Both the position numbers and the translations under genes were made by a program. The notes below the pieces were generated by a model, which did no database searches, was not told the DNA's origin, and worked only from the letters and a program-made list of their open reading frames with translations. A stretch of 64,000 nucleotides of DNA. Origin: Paenibacillus ihbetae. GTDB lineage: Bacteria > Bacillota > Bacilli > Paenibacillales > Paenibacillaceae. Positions 17,238 through 26,366 of this stretch are shown here, piece after piece. Every line of letters starts with the position of its first letter. Within the stretch, counting starts at the first letter, position 1. The stretch spans positions 5,744,501 to 5,808,500 of the forward strand of contig NZ_CP016809.1 in NCBI RefSeq assembly GCF_002741055.1, read 5' to 3'.

Positions 17238-18152
17238 TTAGGCACGGGGCTTATAATCGGTCGGCGATTGTCCGGTCCAGCGGCGAAACTGTCTCGAGAA
17301 ATGGCTTGCTGAACGGAAACCAAGCTTGTCGGCAATGGCATAGACCGGCAGGTTAGTCGTCACCAGCAGCTCCTTGGCCAGGTTGAGCTTCTGTCTGCTG
17401 ACATACTGTCTTGGAGACATGCCATAAATCTTGGTGAACTGCTTGCTGCACTGGCTGCGGCTTAGATTAAGCTCCCGAGCAACGCGGCTGACCGAAGCAT
17501 CCCCGGATAATCCCGACAGCAGCTTCTCTTCGATGGCATGTGCTACATCGGCCGTCATCGCTGATGCTGGGCGAGGAGCCGCCGATGAAGGGGCTTGGGA
17601 AGGAAGCGCAGGACCCAGCACCGGGGAATTTAGAAGCATAAGCACCTCATGTATGATCAGCAGGGTGTAGGATTGCAGAAGCAGCCTCTCTTCGAACGAA
17701 AGCTCGTACCGGAGCTGACCGGCCTGGTCGGAGGCGTCTTCGTTTATATTCTGGCTCTGCGGGATAATTCCTTCCAGCTTTTTTACATATTCGCCGAGCT
17801 TGGTCCGTTCTCCCACGGATCTTGGAATATGCCGGAACGGCGCTGCGGACAATCTGCTCCGGATATCGGTATCGTCCAGATCAAAATGTACATTGAAATA
17901 ACCGTACGTCCTGCCCGAACGGTTCGAGGATTGATGACGCACCCCCGATTTGATCAGCAGCCACTCGCCTTCACGCAGCGTGAAGCGGTCCCGGTGAATT
18001 TCCTGTTCAACCTCGCCCTCCATGCAATAGAGAAGCTCGAACAGATGGTGATGATGCCTCGGATAGTGCCATCCCGGCTGCTGGTGGTCGAAATGGCAGC
18101 CTGTAACCTGCAAGGTGTTGATCATATTAGGGAAGCAAAATTTGATATCCAT
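17238..18152 (-). CDS. AraC family transcriptional regulator
   Basis: The 304-residue protein has an N-terminal cupin sensor (HYPRHHHHLFELLYCMEGEV at about 29-48) and a C-terminal AraC DNA-binding domain at about 205-300 with two helix-turn-helices: VSRVARELNLSRSQCSKQFT and VYAIADKLGFRSASHFSRQF, ending GQSPTDYKPRA. A Pro/Ala-rich linker (about 180-200) separates them. It is divergent from the GH35 beta-galactosidase at 18345 and probably controls it in response to a sugar. Confidence 0.92.
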   Translation of the reverse strand: MDIKFCFPNMINTLQVTGCHFDHQQPGWHYPRHHHHLFELLYCMEGEVEQEIHRDRFTLREGEWLLIKSGVRHQSSNRSGRTYGYFNVHFDLDDTDIRSRLSAAPFRHIPRSVGERTKLGEYVKKLEGIIPQSQNINEDASDQAGQLRYELSFEERLLLQSYTLLIIHEVLMLLNSPVLGPALPSQAPSSAAPRPASAMTADVAHAIEEKLLSGLSGDASVSRVARELNLSRSQCSKQFTKIYGMSPRQYVSRQKLNLAKELLVTTNLPVYAIADKLGFRSASHFSRQFRRWTGQSPTDYKPRA

Positions 18153-18344
18153 GGGCTCCGGGACTCCTTTATCGTATAAATCAGCGTATCGTGTAATCTA
18201 TCTTATCATATGGAGCGGCGGACCGAGGCGGGGATTTGGCACAAATGGTATAGAAGATGCTCCATTTGGAGATTGAGTGAGCCGTTCTTTTCATGGATGA
18301 TACGTATGTAGAATCATGTATCGGAAAACGGAGGGGATGTTTCC

Positions 18345-20108
18345 ATGACACAATTGAAAGCGGTTAACAAGCAGTTTGTTCTTGGTGAGGAAGCGATTCA
18401 AATCTTATCGGGTGCCATTCATTATTTCCGCGTTGTGCCTGAACATTGGGAGGATCGGCTGCTGAAGCTGAAAGCATGCGGCTTGAATACGGTCGAGACT
18501 TACATACCTTGGAATTGGCATGAGCCGGATGAAGGAAGGTTCAATTTCTCCGGGATGGCGGATATCGAAGCCTTCGTCACGCTCGCGGGGAAGCTGGGGC
18601 TGCAGGTCATCGTCAGACCGAGTCCTTACATTTGCGCAGAGTGGGAATTTGGCGGACTGCCGGGGTGGCTGCTGCAGGATCCGCATATGCAGCTTCGCTG
18701 CCTGGATCCGAAGTTCCTGAAAAAGGTCGATGCATATTATGACGAGTTGATTCCGCGTCTGGTGCCGCTGTTGTCCTCGAACGGCGGGCCGATCATCGCG
18801 GTCCAAATCGAGAATGAATACGGCAGCTATGGCAATGATACGGCATACCTGCAGTATCTTCAGGAGGCATTGATCAGCAGGGGCGTGGATGTGCTGCTGT
18901 TTACTTCGGACGGTCCGACAGACGGCATGCTGCAGGGCGGCACGGTTCCCGGTGTAACGGCCACCGTCAATTTCGGATCCAGGCCGGCCGAAGCGTTCGC
19001 CAAGCTGCGGGAGTATCGGTCCGAAGATCCGCTCATGTGCATGGAATATTGGAACGGCTGGTTCGATCATTGGATGAAGCCGCACCATACGCGCGATTCG
19101 GAGGACGCAGCGGCGGTATTTGCCGAAATGCTGGCCCTTGGAGCATCCGTTAACTTTTATATGTTCCATGGCGGGACGAATTTCGGATTTTACAATGGCG
19201 CGAATTATCATGACAGATACGAGCCGACCATCACGAGCTACGATTATGATGCGCCTCTATCGGAGTGCGGCGATGTTACACCGAAGTATGAGGCGGTCCG
19301 GCAGGTGATTGCGAAGCACCAAGGTGTGGAGCTCGGGGATTTGCCGGCGCTGCCTGAGCCGGTGCGGAAGAAGGCATACGGGACGGTCAGCATGACTTTC
19401 TATGCCGATCTGCTCGAGAATTTGCCGGTATTGGCCTCCAGCGAGAAGCACCGAACACCGGTGCCGATGGAGCTGCTTGGTCATAACTACGGTTTTATCG
19501 TATACTCCACAAAAATTTCCGGTCCGCGGCAAGGCGAATCCCTGCATCTGCAAGAAGTGCATGACCGAGCCCAGGTGTTTCTCGATGGCGTATACCAGGG
19601 GACCGTGGAACGCTGGAATAATGCGCCTATTCCTTTGGACATTCCAGCAGCAGGCGCCAAGCTGGACATCGTTGTGGAGAACATGGGGCGCGTCAATTAT
19701 GGTCCCCGCTTGAAGGATTACAAAGGGATTACCGAAGGCGTGCGGATGAATAACCAGTTTCTGTACGATTGGAGCATTTCCTGCTTGCCGATGGATCATC
19801 TGGGGGCAGTGCCGTTCGGGCCGTTGTCGGCGCCTAATGCAGGGCGGAAGGACCGTCCGGCATTTTATAAGGGAGAATTCCATGTGGAAGATCGGATGGA
19901 CACGTTCGTTCGACTGGACGGCTGGGTGAAGGGCGTCGTCTGGATCAACGGGTTCAATCTTGGGCGATACTGGGAGCAGGGACCTCAAGCGACGCTTTAT
20001 CTGCCCGGTCCGCTGCTGAAGAAGGGAAGCAATGAAATCATCGTATTCGAGCTGCATCACACGGATAAGGCAAGCATCGAACTGGTCGACAAGCCGGATT
20101 TGGGCTAA
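18345..20108 (+). CDS. Beta-galactosidase, GH35
   Basis: The 587-residue enzyme cleaves terminal beta-galactosides. It has no signal peptide. GH35 motifs are ILSGAIHYFRVVPEHWEDRL at about 20-39, ETYIPWNWHEP, YICAEWEFGGLPGWL, the acid/base Glu158 in QIENEYGSYG, the nucleophile Glu234 in MCMEYWNGWFDHW and FYMFHGGTNFGFYNGAN. C-terminal beta domains end with the jelly-roll WINGFNLGRYWEQGPQATLY. A GGAGGGGATG ribosome site precedes the ATG. The divergent AraC gene is the likely regulator. Confidence 0.95.
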   Translation: MTQLKAVNKQFVLGEEAIQILSGAIHYFRVVPEHWEDRLLKLKACGLNTVETYIPWNWHEPDEGRFNFSGMADIEAFVTLAGKLGLQVIVRPSPYICAEWEFGGLPGWLLQDPHMQLRCLDPKFLKKVDAYYDELIPRLVPLLSSNGGPIIAVQIENEYGSYGNDTAYLQYLQEALISRGVDVLLFTSDGPTDGMLQGGTVPGVTATVNFGSRPAEAFAKLREYRSEDPLMCMEYWNGWFDHWMKPHHTRDSEDAAAVFAEMLALGASVNFYMFHGGTNFGFYNGANYHDRYEPTITSYDYDAPLSECGDVTPKYEAVRQVIAKHQGVELGDLPALPEPVRKKAYGTVSMTFYADLLENLPVLASSEKHRTPVPMELLGHNYGFIVYSTKISGPRQGESLHLQEVHDRAQVFLDGVYQGTVERWNNAPIPLDIPAAGAKLDIVVENMGRVNYGPRLKDYKGITEGVRMNNQFLYDWSISCLPMDHLGAVPFGPLSAPNAGRKDRPAFYKGEFHVEDRMDTFVRLDGWVKGVVWINGFNLGRYWEQGPQATLYLPGPLLKKGSNEIIVFELHHTDKASIELVDKPDLG

Positions 20109-20170
20109 TACGAGCGGAAATGGCAGCAGGAGCTTACGCGTAATGCCATGAAACGGTCAATCGAAAAAAA

Positions 20171-20202
20171 AAGAGGATGTCCCCTGGTGGACGTCCTCTT
20201 TT
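20171..20202. terminator. Bidirectional terminator
   Basis: AAGAGGATGTCC pairs with GGACGTCCTCTT; A run on the left and T on the right serve the convergent GH35 and MFS genes. Confidence 0.85.
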
Positions 20203-20248
20203 CTTGTGTGCGCCCGGCATGGGCGATAACTCGGCGGTGAAAGCCTGT

Positions 20249-21502
20249 TTAAACCAGCTGCTTACGGTTCTTCAAGTATCGGTACAGCACAATGCCGAAC
20301 AGCGAGCATATCAGGGCGCATAAGCCGATAAAACCGTAACCGGCCTGAAGACCCCGCAGCAGCCCCAGTTCGGTTCCGCTGCCGTACAATTGTTTGAAAC
20401 CGCTCGTGATGGCTCCGATGGCGTAGTTGCCGATTACGCTGCCGATGCCCATCATCGTGACCGTGAAGGTAATCGCCGTATCGCTCTCCTTCGGGTATCG
20501 CTTGGCAATCAGGGCCATGACTGTCGGATAGATCGGAGCGATGCCGATTCCGGCCGCCGCGAATAGGAAGGCATAGGATTCCCCGCCGAAAATGGCGATA
20601 AAGGTGCATATGCCCGTGAATCCCGAAAGGATGATAATCGACAAGGTGAATCCGATCCGGTCCGTAATCGGTCCTAGCAGCAGGCGTGCTGCTGAGAAGC
20701 ACAGGAAGAACGCGGACAGCATGCCGGCTGCCGCGGCCGGATCCCAGTTGTACGATTTTTCAAGAAAATTTACGAGCCAGCCGCCGACGGCCATTTCCGA
20801 TACGACGCCGAAGGACAGGATGATGACGATCAGCCACAGCGCCCGATCCTTGATTAATTGCTTCAGAGGCGTCCGCTCGGATTCAGGATGATCGTCGCCA
20901 GGAAATTTGCTCATCAGCGCAGGGATCATCGGCAGTACGGAGAGCATCAGCATCGCCAAATACATGCCCCGCCAATCAATGGTGTAGCCGAGAACGGTGA
21001 CGGTCATCAATCCCGAGGCGAGCATCGGAGCGACGGTAGAGCTGATGCCATAGAAAAAATGCGACAGGTTCATCATCGTTCCCGTATTGCGGACGAATAT
21101 TCTTGCAGCCAGAATGGCGAGGCCAATCTCCAGCATCCCGTTCCCGATGTACATCAGGAAGTACGAAGCGGTGAACATCGGGTAGCTGTGGGACAGGAAG
21201 ATGAAAATGCCTGAGACCGCCATCGAACCAAAGGCAAGCATGCTCACCCATTTGATGCCGATCTTGCGGGTCAGGATGGCCGTAAAAGAGCAGGCGATCA
21301 AATAACCGAGCGCATTGAGCGACAGCAAGGTGCCGATCTGCATTTCATCCAGCCGAAAATCCAGCTGAATCCGGGGAATGGCCGGTCCTTTAATATTTTC
21401 CGAAATTCCAAAAATGATAAAGCCGAGGAAGATCGTTGCCAAGTGCAGAATGTAGCTTTTTTTCTGCGGGTTGCTTACGGTTGTTTGCAGTTGAGTGTTC
21501 AT
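20249..21502 (-). CDS. MFS transporter, sugar permease-like
   Basis: The 417-residue protein has 12 predicted helices, starting FLGFIIFGISENIKGPAIPR. The first half contains GYLIACSFTAILTRKIGIKW and the second LLLGPITDRIGFTLSIII, the two MFS A-motif loops. The layout resembles FucP-like sugar/proton symporters. ATG 21502 has AGGGGAT before it; the in-frame start at 21529 does not. It is divergent from the LacI gene, with about 320 bases between, so the substrate may be the sugar handled by the LacI cluster. Confidence 0.85.
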   Translation of the reverse strand: MNTQLQTTVSNPQKKSYILHLATIFLGFIIFGISENIKGPAIPRIQLDFRLDEMQIGTLLSLNALGYLIACSFTAILTRKIGIKWVSMLAFGSMAVSGIFIFLSHSYPMFTASYFLMYIGNGMLEIGLAILAARIFVRNTGTMMNLSHFFYGISSTVAPMLASGLMTVTVLGYTIDWRGMYLAMLMLSVLPMIPALMSKFPGDDHPESERTPLKQLIKDRALWLIVIILSFGVVSEMAVGGWLVNFLEKSYNWDPAAAAGMLSAFFLCFSAARLLLGPITDRIGFTLSIIILSGFTGICTFIAIFGGESYAFLFAAAGIGIAPIYPTVMALIAKRYPKESDTAITFTVTMMGIGSVIGNYAIGAITSGFKQLYGSGTELGLLRGLQAGYGFIGLCALICSLFGIVLYRYLKNRKQLV

Positions 21503-21763
21503 TTGTAATCCCCTATCCTTTATGTTCATAAGTCAGCTAAATAGCATGATTGGCTTAACCCCGACATCTTCCCAATAATAATCGTTATCGTGAAGCTTTC
21601 TCTTTCATATTGAGTTGGGGTTCTGCGTCCAGCCCGTCCATTATACAACATTTGGACAAGCATTCGGCCGAGCTTAAAAAAGAAAGAACCCATAAAGTTT
21701 ATAATGCTCAAGCCGGATATACAACTGCAGCAAAAGAAATCAGGAAAACAGATCCTGAATCTG

Positions 21764-21806
21764 TTGACATCAGATGAACTCCATGAGAAAATGTACGCGC
21801 GTACAT
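21764..21806 (+). promoter_or_regulatory. LacI-gene promoter with a 16-bp palindromic operator
   Basis: A perfect TTGACA (21764-21769) is followed after 17 bases by a weak -10 (GAAAAT, 21787-21792). ATGTACGCGCGTACAT (21791-21806) is a perfect palindrome with a central CG, the form expected of a LacI-family operator, and covers the -10/+1 region. Autorepression is likely. Confidence 0.7.
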
Positions 21807-21820
21807 AATTTTCAGGAGGC

Positions 21821-22867
21821 ATGGTGATTATCGCTAGTCGTAAGGAAGTCGCACAGCTTGCCGGCGTATCGGAAGCTACCGTATCCCGGGTATTAAACGG
21901 GGTTGGCCCGATCCGGGAGGAGACCCGGCAGCGGGTGATGGAAGCCGCAGAGCGGCTCGGGTATACCCCGAACGCGCTCGCCCAAAGCTTCGCGCGGCGC
22001 CGGAGCGGCAACCTCGGCGTTGTCATGCCGTATCTGCCGAAAGCACGGATCTTCTCCGCGTATTATTTCTCGGAAATTTTAAGCGGTATCGGCAGTAAAG
22101 CGCTGGAGGGCAAATATGATTTATTGATGCTGTTTCGCGAGCCGGGCGGCACCATGGATTACTTGAATTTGTTCCGGACCCAAAAGGTGGACGCCTGCAT
22201 CATTCTCGGAGCTAAGGACGAGGATGGCGAACGAGCGGCTCTCCGGCAGCTGAGCGAAGCGGGACACCCCTATTGCTTGATTAATCAGCACTTTGAAGGG
22301 GAGAGCTTTCACGTGATGGATGCCGATCATGTGGAGGGCAGCTACGAAGCCGTGAAACATCTTACGGAGCAGGGCTTTCGGAGGATCGCCTTTCTCAACG
22401 GCCCCCTGGAATATTCCAACAGCCGGGATCGTATGTCCGGGTACCGCCGGGCATTGGAAGATGCGGGCATCAAGCTTGATGAATCGCTCCTGTTCGAAGG
22501 TAACTTCAGCCGGAAAAGCGGATATGCAGCAGCGGAGAAGGTCGCCGCGCATCTGAAGGACATCGATGCCGTATTTGCGGCGAATGACCGGATGGCGATC
22601 GGCCTTCAGCAGGGTCTGCGCTCAATGGGCGTCCCGGAGAAGAAGATGCCGGCCTTCGTCGGCTATGATGATTCGGATGCCGCCGAGCTGGGAGCTCCGC
22701 CGTTAACGAGTGTAAGGGTTCCCTTCTATGAACTGGGCTGCCTGGCCGCAGAGCATGTTCTCGCCATGCTGGAGCATACATTGCCTTCCGGTGCAAGCCG
22801 CATCCCGCTTCACCGCAAACTGCCTACCCGTCTGGTTATCCGTGCTTCATCGTTGAAACGAAAGTAA
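21821..22867 (+). CDS. LacI family transcriptional regulator
   Basis: The 348-residue repressor has the LacI helix-turn-helix at residues 6-30 (SRKEVAQLAGVSEATVSRVL), the hinge helix LGYTPNALAQSFARRRS, and a periplasmic-binding-protein-like sensor domain with VDACIILGA, RIAFLNGPLEYSNSRDR, AVFAANDRMAIGL and FVGYDDSDAAELGAPPLTSV. AGGAGG lies only 1 base before ATG 21821, so GTG 21824 or even ATT 21827 may be the true start. Two oxidoreductases and a ThuA protein follow on the same strand and are its probable targets. Confidence 0.93.
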   Translation: MVIIASRKEVAQLAGVSEATVSRVLNGVGPIREETRQRVMEAAERLGYTPNALAQSFARRRSGNLGVVMPYLPKARIFSAYYFSEILSGIGSKALEGKYDLLMLFREPGGTMDYLNLFRTQKVDACIILGAKDEDGERAALRQLSEAGHPYCLINQHFEGESFHVMDADHVEGSYEAVKHLTEQGFRRIAFLNGPLEYSNSRDRMSGYRRALEDAGIKLDESLLFEGNFSRKSGYAAAEKVAAHLKDIDAVFAANDRMAIGLQQGLRSMGVPEKKMPAFVGYDDSDAAELGAPPLTSVRVPFYELGCLAAEHVLAMLEHTLPSGASRIPLHRKLPTRLVIRASSLKRK

Positions 22868-22890
22868 TGATAACAAAGGAGGAATGAACA

Positions 22891-24051
22891 ATGAATCAAC
22901 TGCGAGTCGGAATGATCGGATACAAATTTATGGGCAAGGCGCACAGCAACGCCTACCGGAGCCTACCGATGTTCTTCCCGAAAGCACTGAAGCCGGAAAT
23001 GAAGGCGATCTGCGGCCGCAATGCTTCGGCGGTTCAGGAGGCGGCGGAGCAGCTCGGCTGGAATGAAAGCGTTACCGATTGGCGCGAGCTGATCCAGCGG
23101 GATGACATCGATCTGATTGATATTAACGCTCCTAGCGATGCGCATAAGGAAATTGCGATTGCGGCAGCGAAGGCCGGCAAGCATATATTCTGCGAAAAGC
23201 CCCTGGCGTTAACGCTCGCCGACGCGAGAGAAATGCTTCAGGCTGCCGAGGACGCAGGCGTCCGGCACATGGTCGGGTTCAACTACCGGTTCTCGCCGGC
23301 GGTCCGGCTTGCGAAGAAGCTGGTTGACAGCGGCAGACTCGGACAAATCTACCATTTCCGCGCATGGTTTCTGCAGGACTGGATCATGGATCCGCAGTTC
23401 CCGCTCGTATGGCGGCTGCAGAAGGAAGTGGCCGGCTCCGGCTCCCATGGCGATCTCGGTGCCCATCTGATCGATCTGGCTCATTATCTGGTCGGCGACA
23501 TGCAGGAGGTCATCGGCATGAGCGAGACCTTCATCAAGGAGCGTCCGATTGCCAGCGAGATGACGGGGCTGAGCGCCAAAGGCAGCGGGGATGGGCCGAA
23601 AGGCAAGGTGACGGTGGACGACGCGACGTTGTTCCTGACCCGATTTGAGAACGGAGCCCTTGGCAGCTTCGAGGCCACTCGCTTTGCCGCAGGCCATCGC
23701 AGTACGAACGCCTTCGAAATCAATGGAAGCCTGGGCAGCGTCAAATTCGATTTTGAACGCATGAACGAGCTGGAGGTTTATTTCACATCCGACGAGGAGG
23801 ATGTACAGGGCTTCCGGCGGGTGCTTGCAACGGATCCTGTCCATGATTATATGGAGGCTTGGTGGCCGCCGGGGCATACGATCGGTTTCGAGCATACCTT
23901 CATCCATGAAGTACTGGAGCTGTCCCAAGCAATCTCGGAAGGCAGACAGCCAGTGCCTAGCTTTGAGGACGGCGTGAAGTGCCAAGCCGTTCTGGAAGCC
24001 GTGGATAAGTCCATCGAAGAACGCCGGTGGGTGTCACTGTCGGAGATGTAG
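22891..24051 (+). CDS. Gfo/Idh/MocA family oxidoreductase
   Basis: The 386-residue NAD(P)-dependent enzyme has a Rossmann domain opening LRVGMIGYKFMGKAHSNAY and the family motif HIFCEKPLALT at about 97-107 with the catalytic-site Lys of E-K-P. The C-terminal domain contains SGSHGDLGAHLIDLAHYLVG (Asp/His pair at about 190-205). Such enzymes oxidise or reduce sugar and cyclitol hydroxyls. An AAGGAGG site precedes the ATG, 23 bases after the LacI stop. A second family member lies two genes on. Confidence 0.92.
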   Translation: MNQLRVGMIGYKFMGKAHSNAYRSLPMFFPKALKPEMKAICGRNASAVQEAAEQLGWNESVTDWRELIQRDDIDLIDINAPSDAHKEIAIAAAKAGKHIFCEKPLALTLADAREMLQAAEDAGVRHMVGFNYRFSPAVRLAKKLVDSGRLGQIYHFRAWFLQDWIMDPQFPLVWRLQKEVAGSGSHGDLGAHLIDLAHYLVGDMQEVIGMSETFIKERPIASEMTGLSAKGSGDGPKGKVTVDDATLFLTRFENGALGSFEATRFAAGHRSTNAFEINGSLGSVKFDFERMNELEVYFTSDEEDVQGFRRVLATDPVHDYMEAWWPPGHTIGFEHTFIHEVLELSQAISEGRQPVPSFEDGVKCQAVLEAVDKSIEERRWVSLSEM

Positions 24052-24246
24052 GCAAGACCTACCGCCGGATTCGGTGACTCGCGAAAGCGCGGGGTGAAAT
24101 CGGGAGGGCGATGTTATCGTTATCATTGGACACGGCTGCCGGTGAAAGCGGATGCGCGCGAGCGTGAGAGCGTTAGCCGAACGAAGACTTTGAACCGGAC
24201 GTTATCGAGCTTTTATTATACAGATCATATAAAGGAAGTGCGGAGT

Positions 24247-24978
24247 ATGAAAAAGGCATTAATCGTATGGGGCGGATGGGATGGCCATGAGCCGGAGCAG
24301 GTGGCAGGCATCTTCGCCGGACTACTGCGAGAGGCGAAGTTTGATGTTGAGGTTTCAGATACCTTGGATGCGTTCAACGACGGAGAGAAGCTGAAGGGAT
24401 TGGATCTGATCGTCCCGGTATGGACGATGGGCGACATATCGAAGGAGCAGGTTGCGAATGTATCCGAAGCGGTGCAAGGAGGCACCGGCATCGCCGGATG
24501 CCACGGCGGAATGTGCGATTCGTTCCGCAACAATGTCGATTGGCAGTTTATGACCGGCGGCCAGTGGGTGGCGCACCCCGGCAACGACGGCGTTGAATAC
24601 CTGGTCGAAATCAAGCAAAGCTTCAGCCCCCTGGTTGAAGGCATTCAGGATTTCAAGGTGGTATCTGAACAGTACTATCTGCATGTCGATCCGGCGGTAG
24701 AAGTGCTGGCAACCACCCGTTTTCCGGTCGTATCCGGACCGCATGTGCTGAACAAGGCCGTTGACATGCCGGTTGCCTGGACCAAGCGCTGGGGATACGG
24801 ACGCGTATACTATAACTCCTTGGGCCATCATGCGGATATCGTGGATATGCCGCAGGTCAAGGAAATGATGCGCAGGGGACTGCTGTGGGCGGCTGAAGGA
24901 AAGACCTTGTACGGCGGCGGCGATCTCAAGCTGTTCAGCGGCGAGCAAGGATATACCGGGATGGGAGACAGCCAATAG
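24247..24978 (+). CDS. ThuA-like protein (glutamine amidotransferase fold)
   Basis: The 243-residue protein begins MKKALIVWGGWDGHEPEQVA and has the ThuA-type class I glutamine amidotransferase-like fold: a first strand with GGWDGHEP, IAGCHGGMCDSFR where the nucleophile elbow sits (Cys in A-G-C-H-G-G), WQFMTGGQWVAHPG, and a C-terminal RWGYGRVYYNSLGHHADIVD. Sinorhizobium ThuA is needed for trehalose, sucrose and maltitol use together with a Gfo/Idh/MocA partner (ThuB). The start is the ATG with GGAAGTGCGGAG before it. It is flanked by two such oxidoreductases, which fits the ThuA-ThuB pairing. Confidence 0.88.
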   Translation: MKKALIVWGGWDGHEPEQVAGIFAGLLREAKFDVEVSDTLDAFNDGEKLKGLDLIVPVWTMGDISKEQVANVSEAVQGGTGIAGCHGGMCDSFRNNVDWQFMTGGQWVAHPGNDGVEYLVEIKQSFSPLVEGIQDFKVVSEQYYLHVDPAVEVLATTRFPVVSGPHVLNKAVDMPVAWTKRWGYGRVYYNSLGHHADIVDMPQVKEMMRRGLLWAAEGKTLYGGGDLKLFSGEQGYTGMGDSQ

Positions 24979-25000
24979 GCTGCGAAAAGGAGACGGGATC

Positions 25001-26107
25001 ATGAACAAGGTTAAAGCAGGGGTCATCGGCTGCGGAAAAATCAGCGGTATCTATATGGAAAACTGTCAAAAATTCGATATTCTGGAGCTGAAGGCATGCT
25101 CGGATATCGACCGGTCCCGGGCTGAGGAGCAGGCTGCCCGTTACGGCATCCCCCACGTTTATACGACGGAAGAGCTGCTGGCCGACCCTGAAATAGAAAT
25201 TGTCATCAATCTTACCATTCCGGCGCTGCATGCCAAAATCACGCTCGATGCGCTGCAGGCCGGGAAGCATGTATACGTGGAAAAGCCCCTGGCCGTCACC
25301 CGGGAGGAAGGGCTGGCCGTGCTGGAGACCGCGAGAGAGAAGGGGCTGCTGGTCGGCTGTGCCCCGGAGACATTCCTCGGAGCGGGGATCCAGACGGCAT
25401 TAAAGCTTGTCAGGGACGGCAAGATCGGCACGCCGATCGCGGCTACGGCATTTATGATGAGCCGGGGTCATGAATTTTGGCATCCGGACCCTGAATTTTA
25501 TTATGCCGCAGGCGGAGGACCGATGTTTGATATGGGTCCATACTACTTGACGGCGCTTGTTCAGCTCCTCGGCCCGATCCGCAGCGTCAGCGGCATGACA
25601 GGTAAAGCGCTGACCGAGCGGACCATTACGAGCGAGAAGAAGTATGGGCAGAAAATTCAGGTGGACGTTCCGACGCATGTGGCCGGACTGCTCCGGTTCG
25701 ATAATGGCGCTATCGGGACGCTCATCACCAGCTTTGACGTGTTCGGCGGCAGCACGCTTCCGAATATCGAAATTTACGGCACGCAAGGAACAATGCTTGT
25801 ACCGGACCCGAATACGTTCGGCGGTTCCGTGAAATACCGCTTGACCGGAGAAAGCGAATGGACCGAGGAACCGCTTCTGCCGGGTTACAACCAGAACACA
25901 AGAGGCATCGGACCTGCGGACATGGCGTACGCCATCCGAAGCGGACGATCCCACCGCGCAAGCGGCGAATTGGCTTATCACGTCCTGGAAGCCATGTGGG
26001 CATTCCATGATTCCTCCGATTCGGGCACGCAGTACGAGATGAAGAGCACTTGCGAGATTCCGGCGCCGCTTCCGCTTGATCTGCCGTTATACACGTTGGA
26101 TAAATAG
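25001..26107 (+). CDS. Gfo/Idh/MocA family oxidoreductase
   Basis: The 368-residue enzyme opens KVKAGVIGCGKISGIYMENC (Rossmann GxGxxS), has HVYVEKPLAVTREEG at about 89-103 and a C-terminal GGGPMFDMGPYYLTALVQLL with the Asp/Tyr pair typical of this family. It is only distantly like the first oxidoreductase of the cluster, so the two probably act on different positions or steps. AAAAGGAGACGGG gives the ribosome site. A hairpin with T run at 26168-26213 closes the cluster. Confidence 0.92.
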   Translation: MNKVKAGVIGCGKISGIYMENCQKFDILELKACSDIDRSRAEEQAARYGIPHVYTTEELLADPEIEIVINLTIPALHAKITLDALQAGKHVYVEKPLAVTREEGLAVLETAREKGLLVGCAPETFLGAGIQTALKLVRDGKIGTPIAATAFMMSRGHEFWHPDPEFYYAAGGGPMFDMGPYYLTALVQLLGPIRSVSGMTGKALTERTITSEKKYGQKIQVDVPTHVAGLLRFDNGAIGTLITSFDVFGGSTLPNIEIYGTQGTMLVPDPNTFGGSVKYRLTGESEWTEEPLLPGYNQNTRGIGPADMAYAIRSGRSHRASGELAYHVLEAMWAFHDSSDSGTQYEMKSTCEIPAPLPLDLPLYTLDK

Positions 26108-26167
26108 AAGCGAATTTTATAAGCGTGCATTTAGTATTTTGAATCATGATGAATAATGAATAAACAA

Positions 26168-26213
26168 GGGGCTCTGACGAAGGTCTTATGACTATTCGTG
26201 AGAGTCTCTTTTT
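26168..26213 (+). terminator. Probable terminator of the LacI/ThuA cluster
   Basis: GGCTCTGACGAA pairs imperfectly with TTCGTGAGAGTC, followed by CTCTTTTT. Confidence 0.6.
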
Positions 26214-26366
26214 CGGCCTTTAAGTGACTGTGACTCCCAGAACTTGACTCCCACGGTACTCCCGCGGTTCATGAAGACTTTGTGCCTGGTAAAGCAGCAC
26301 GGTGATCTCCGTTTTATGAATCTGCTAAAGCCGCTCTAAGCTTCGTTAAGCTGTGTACTCCGGAAG

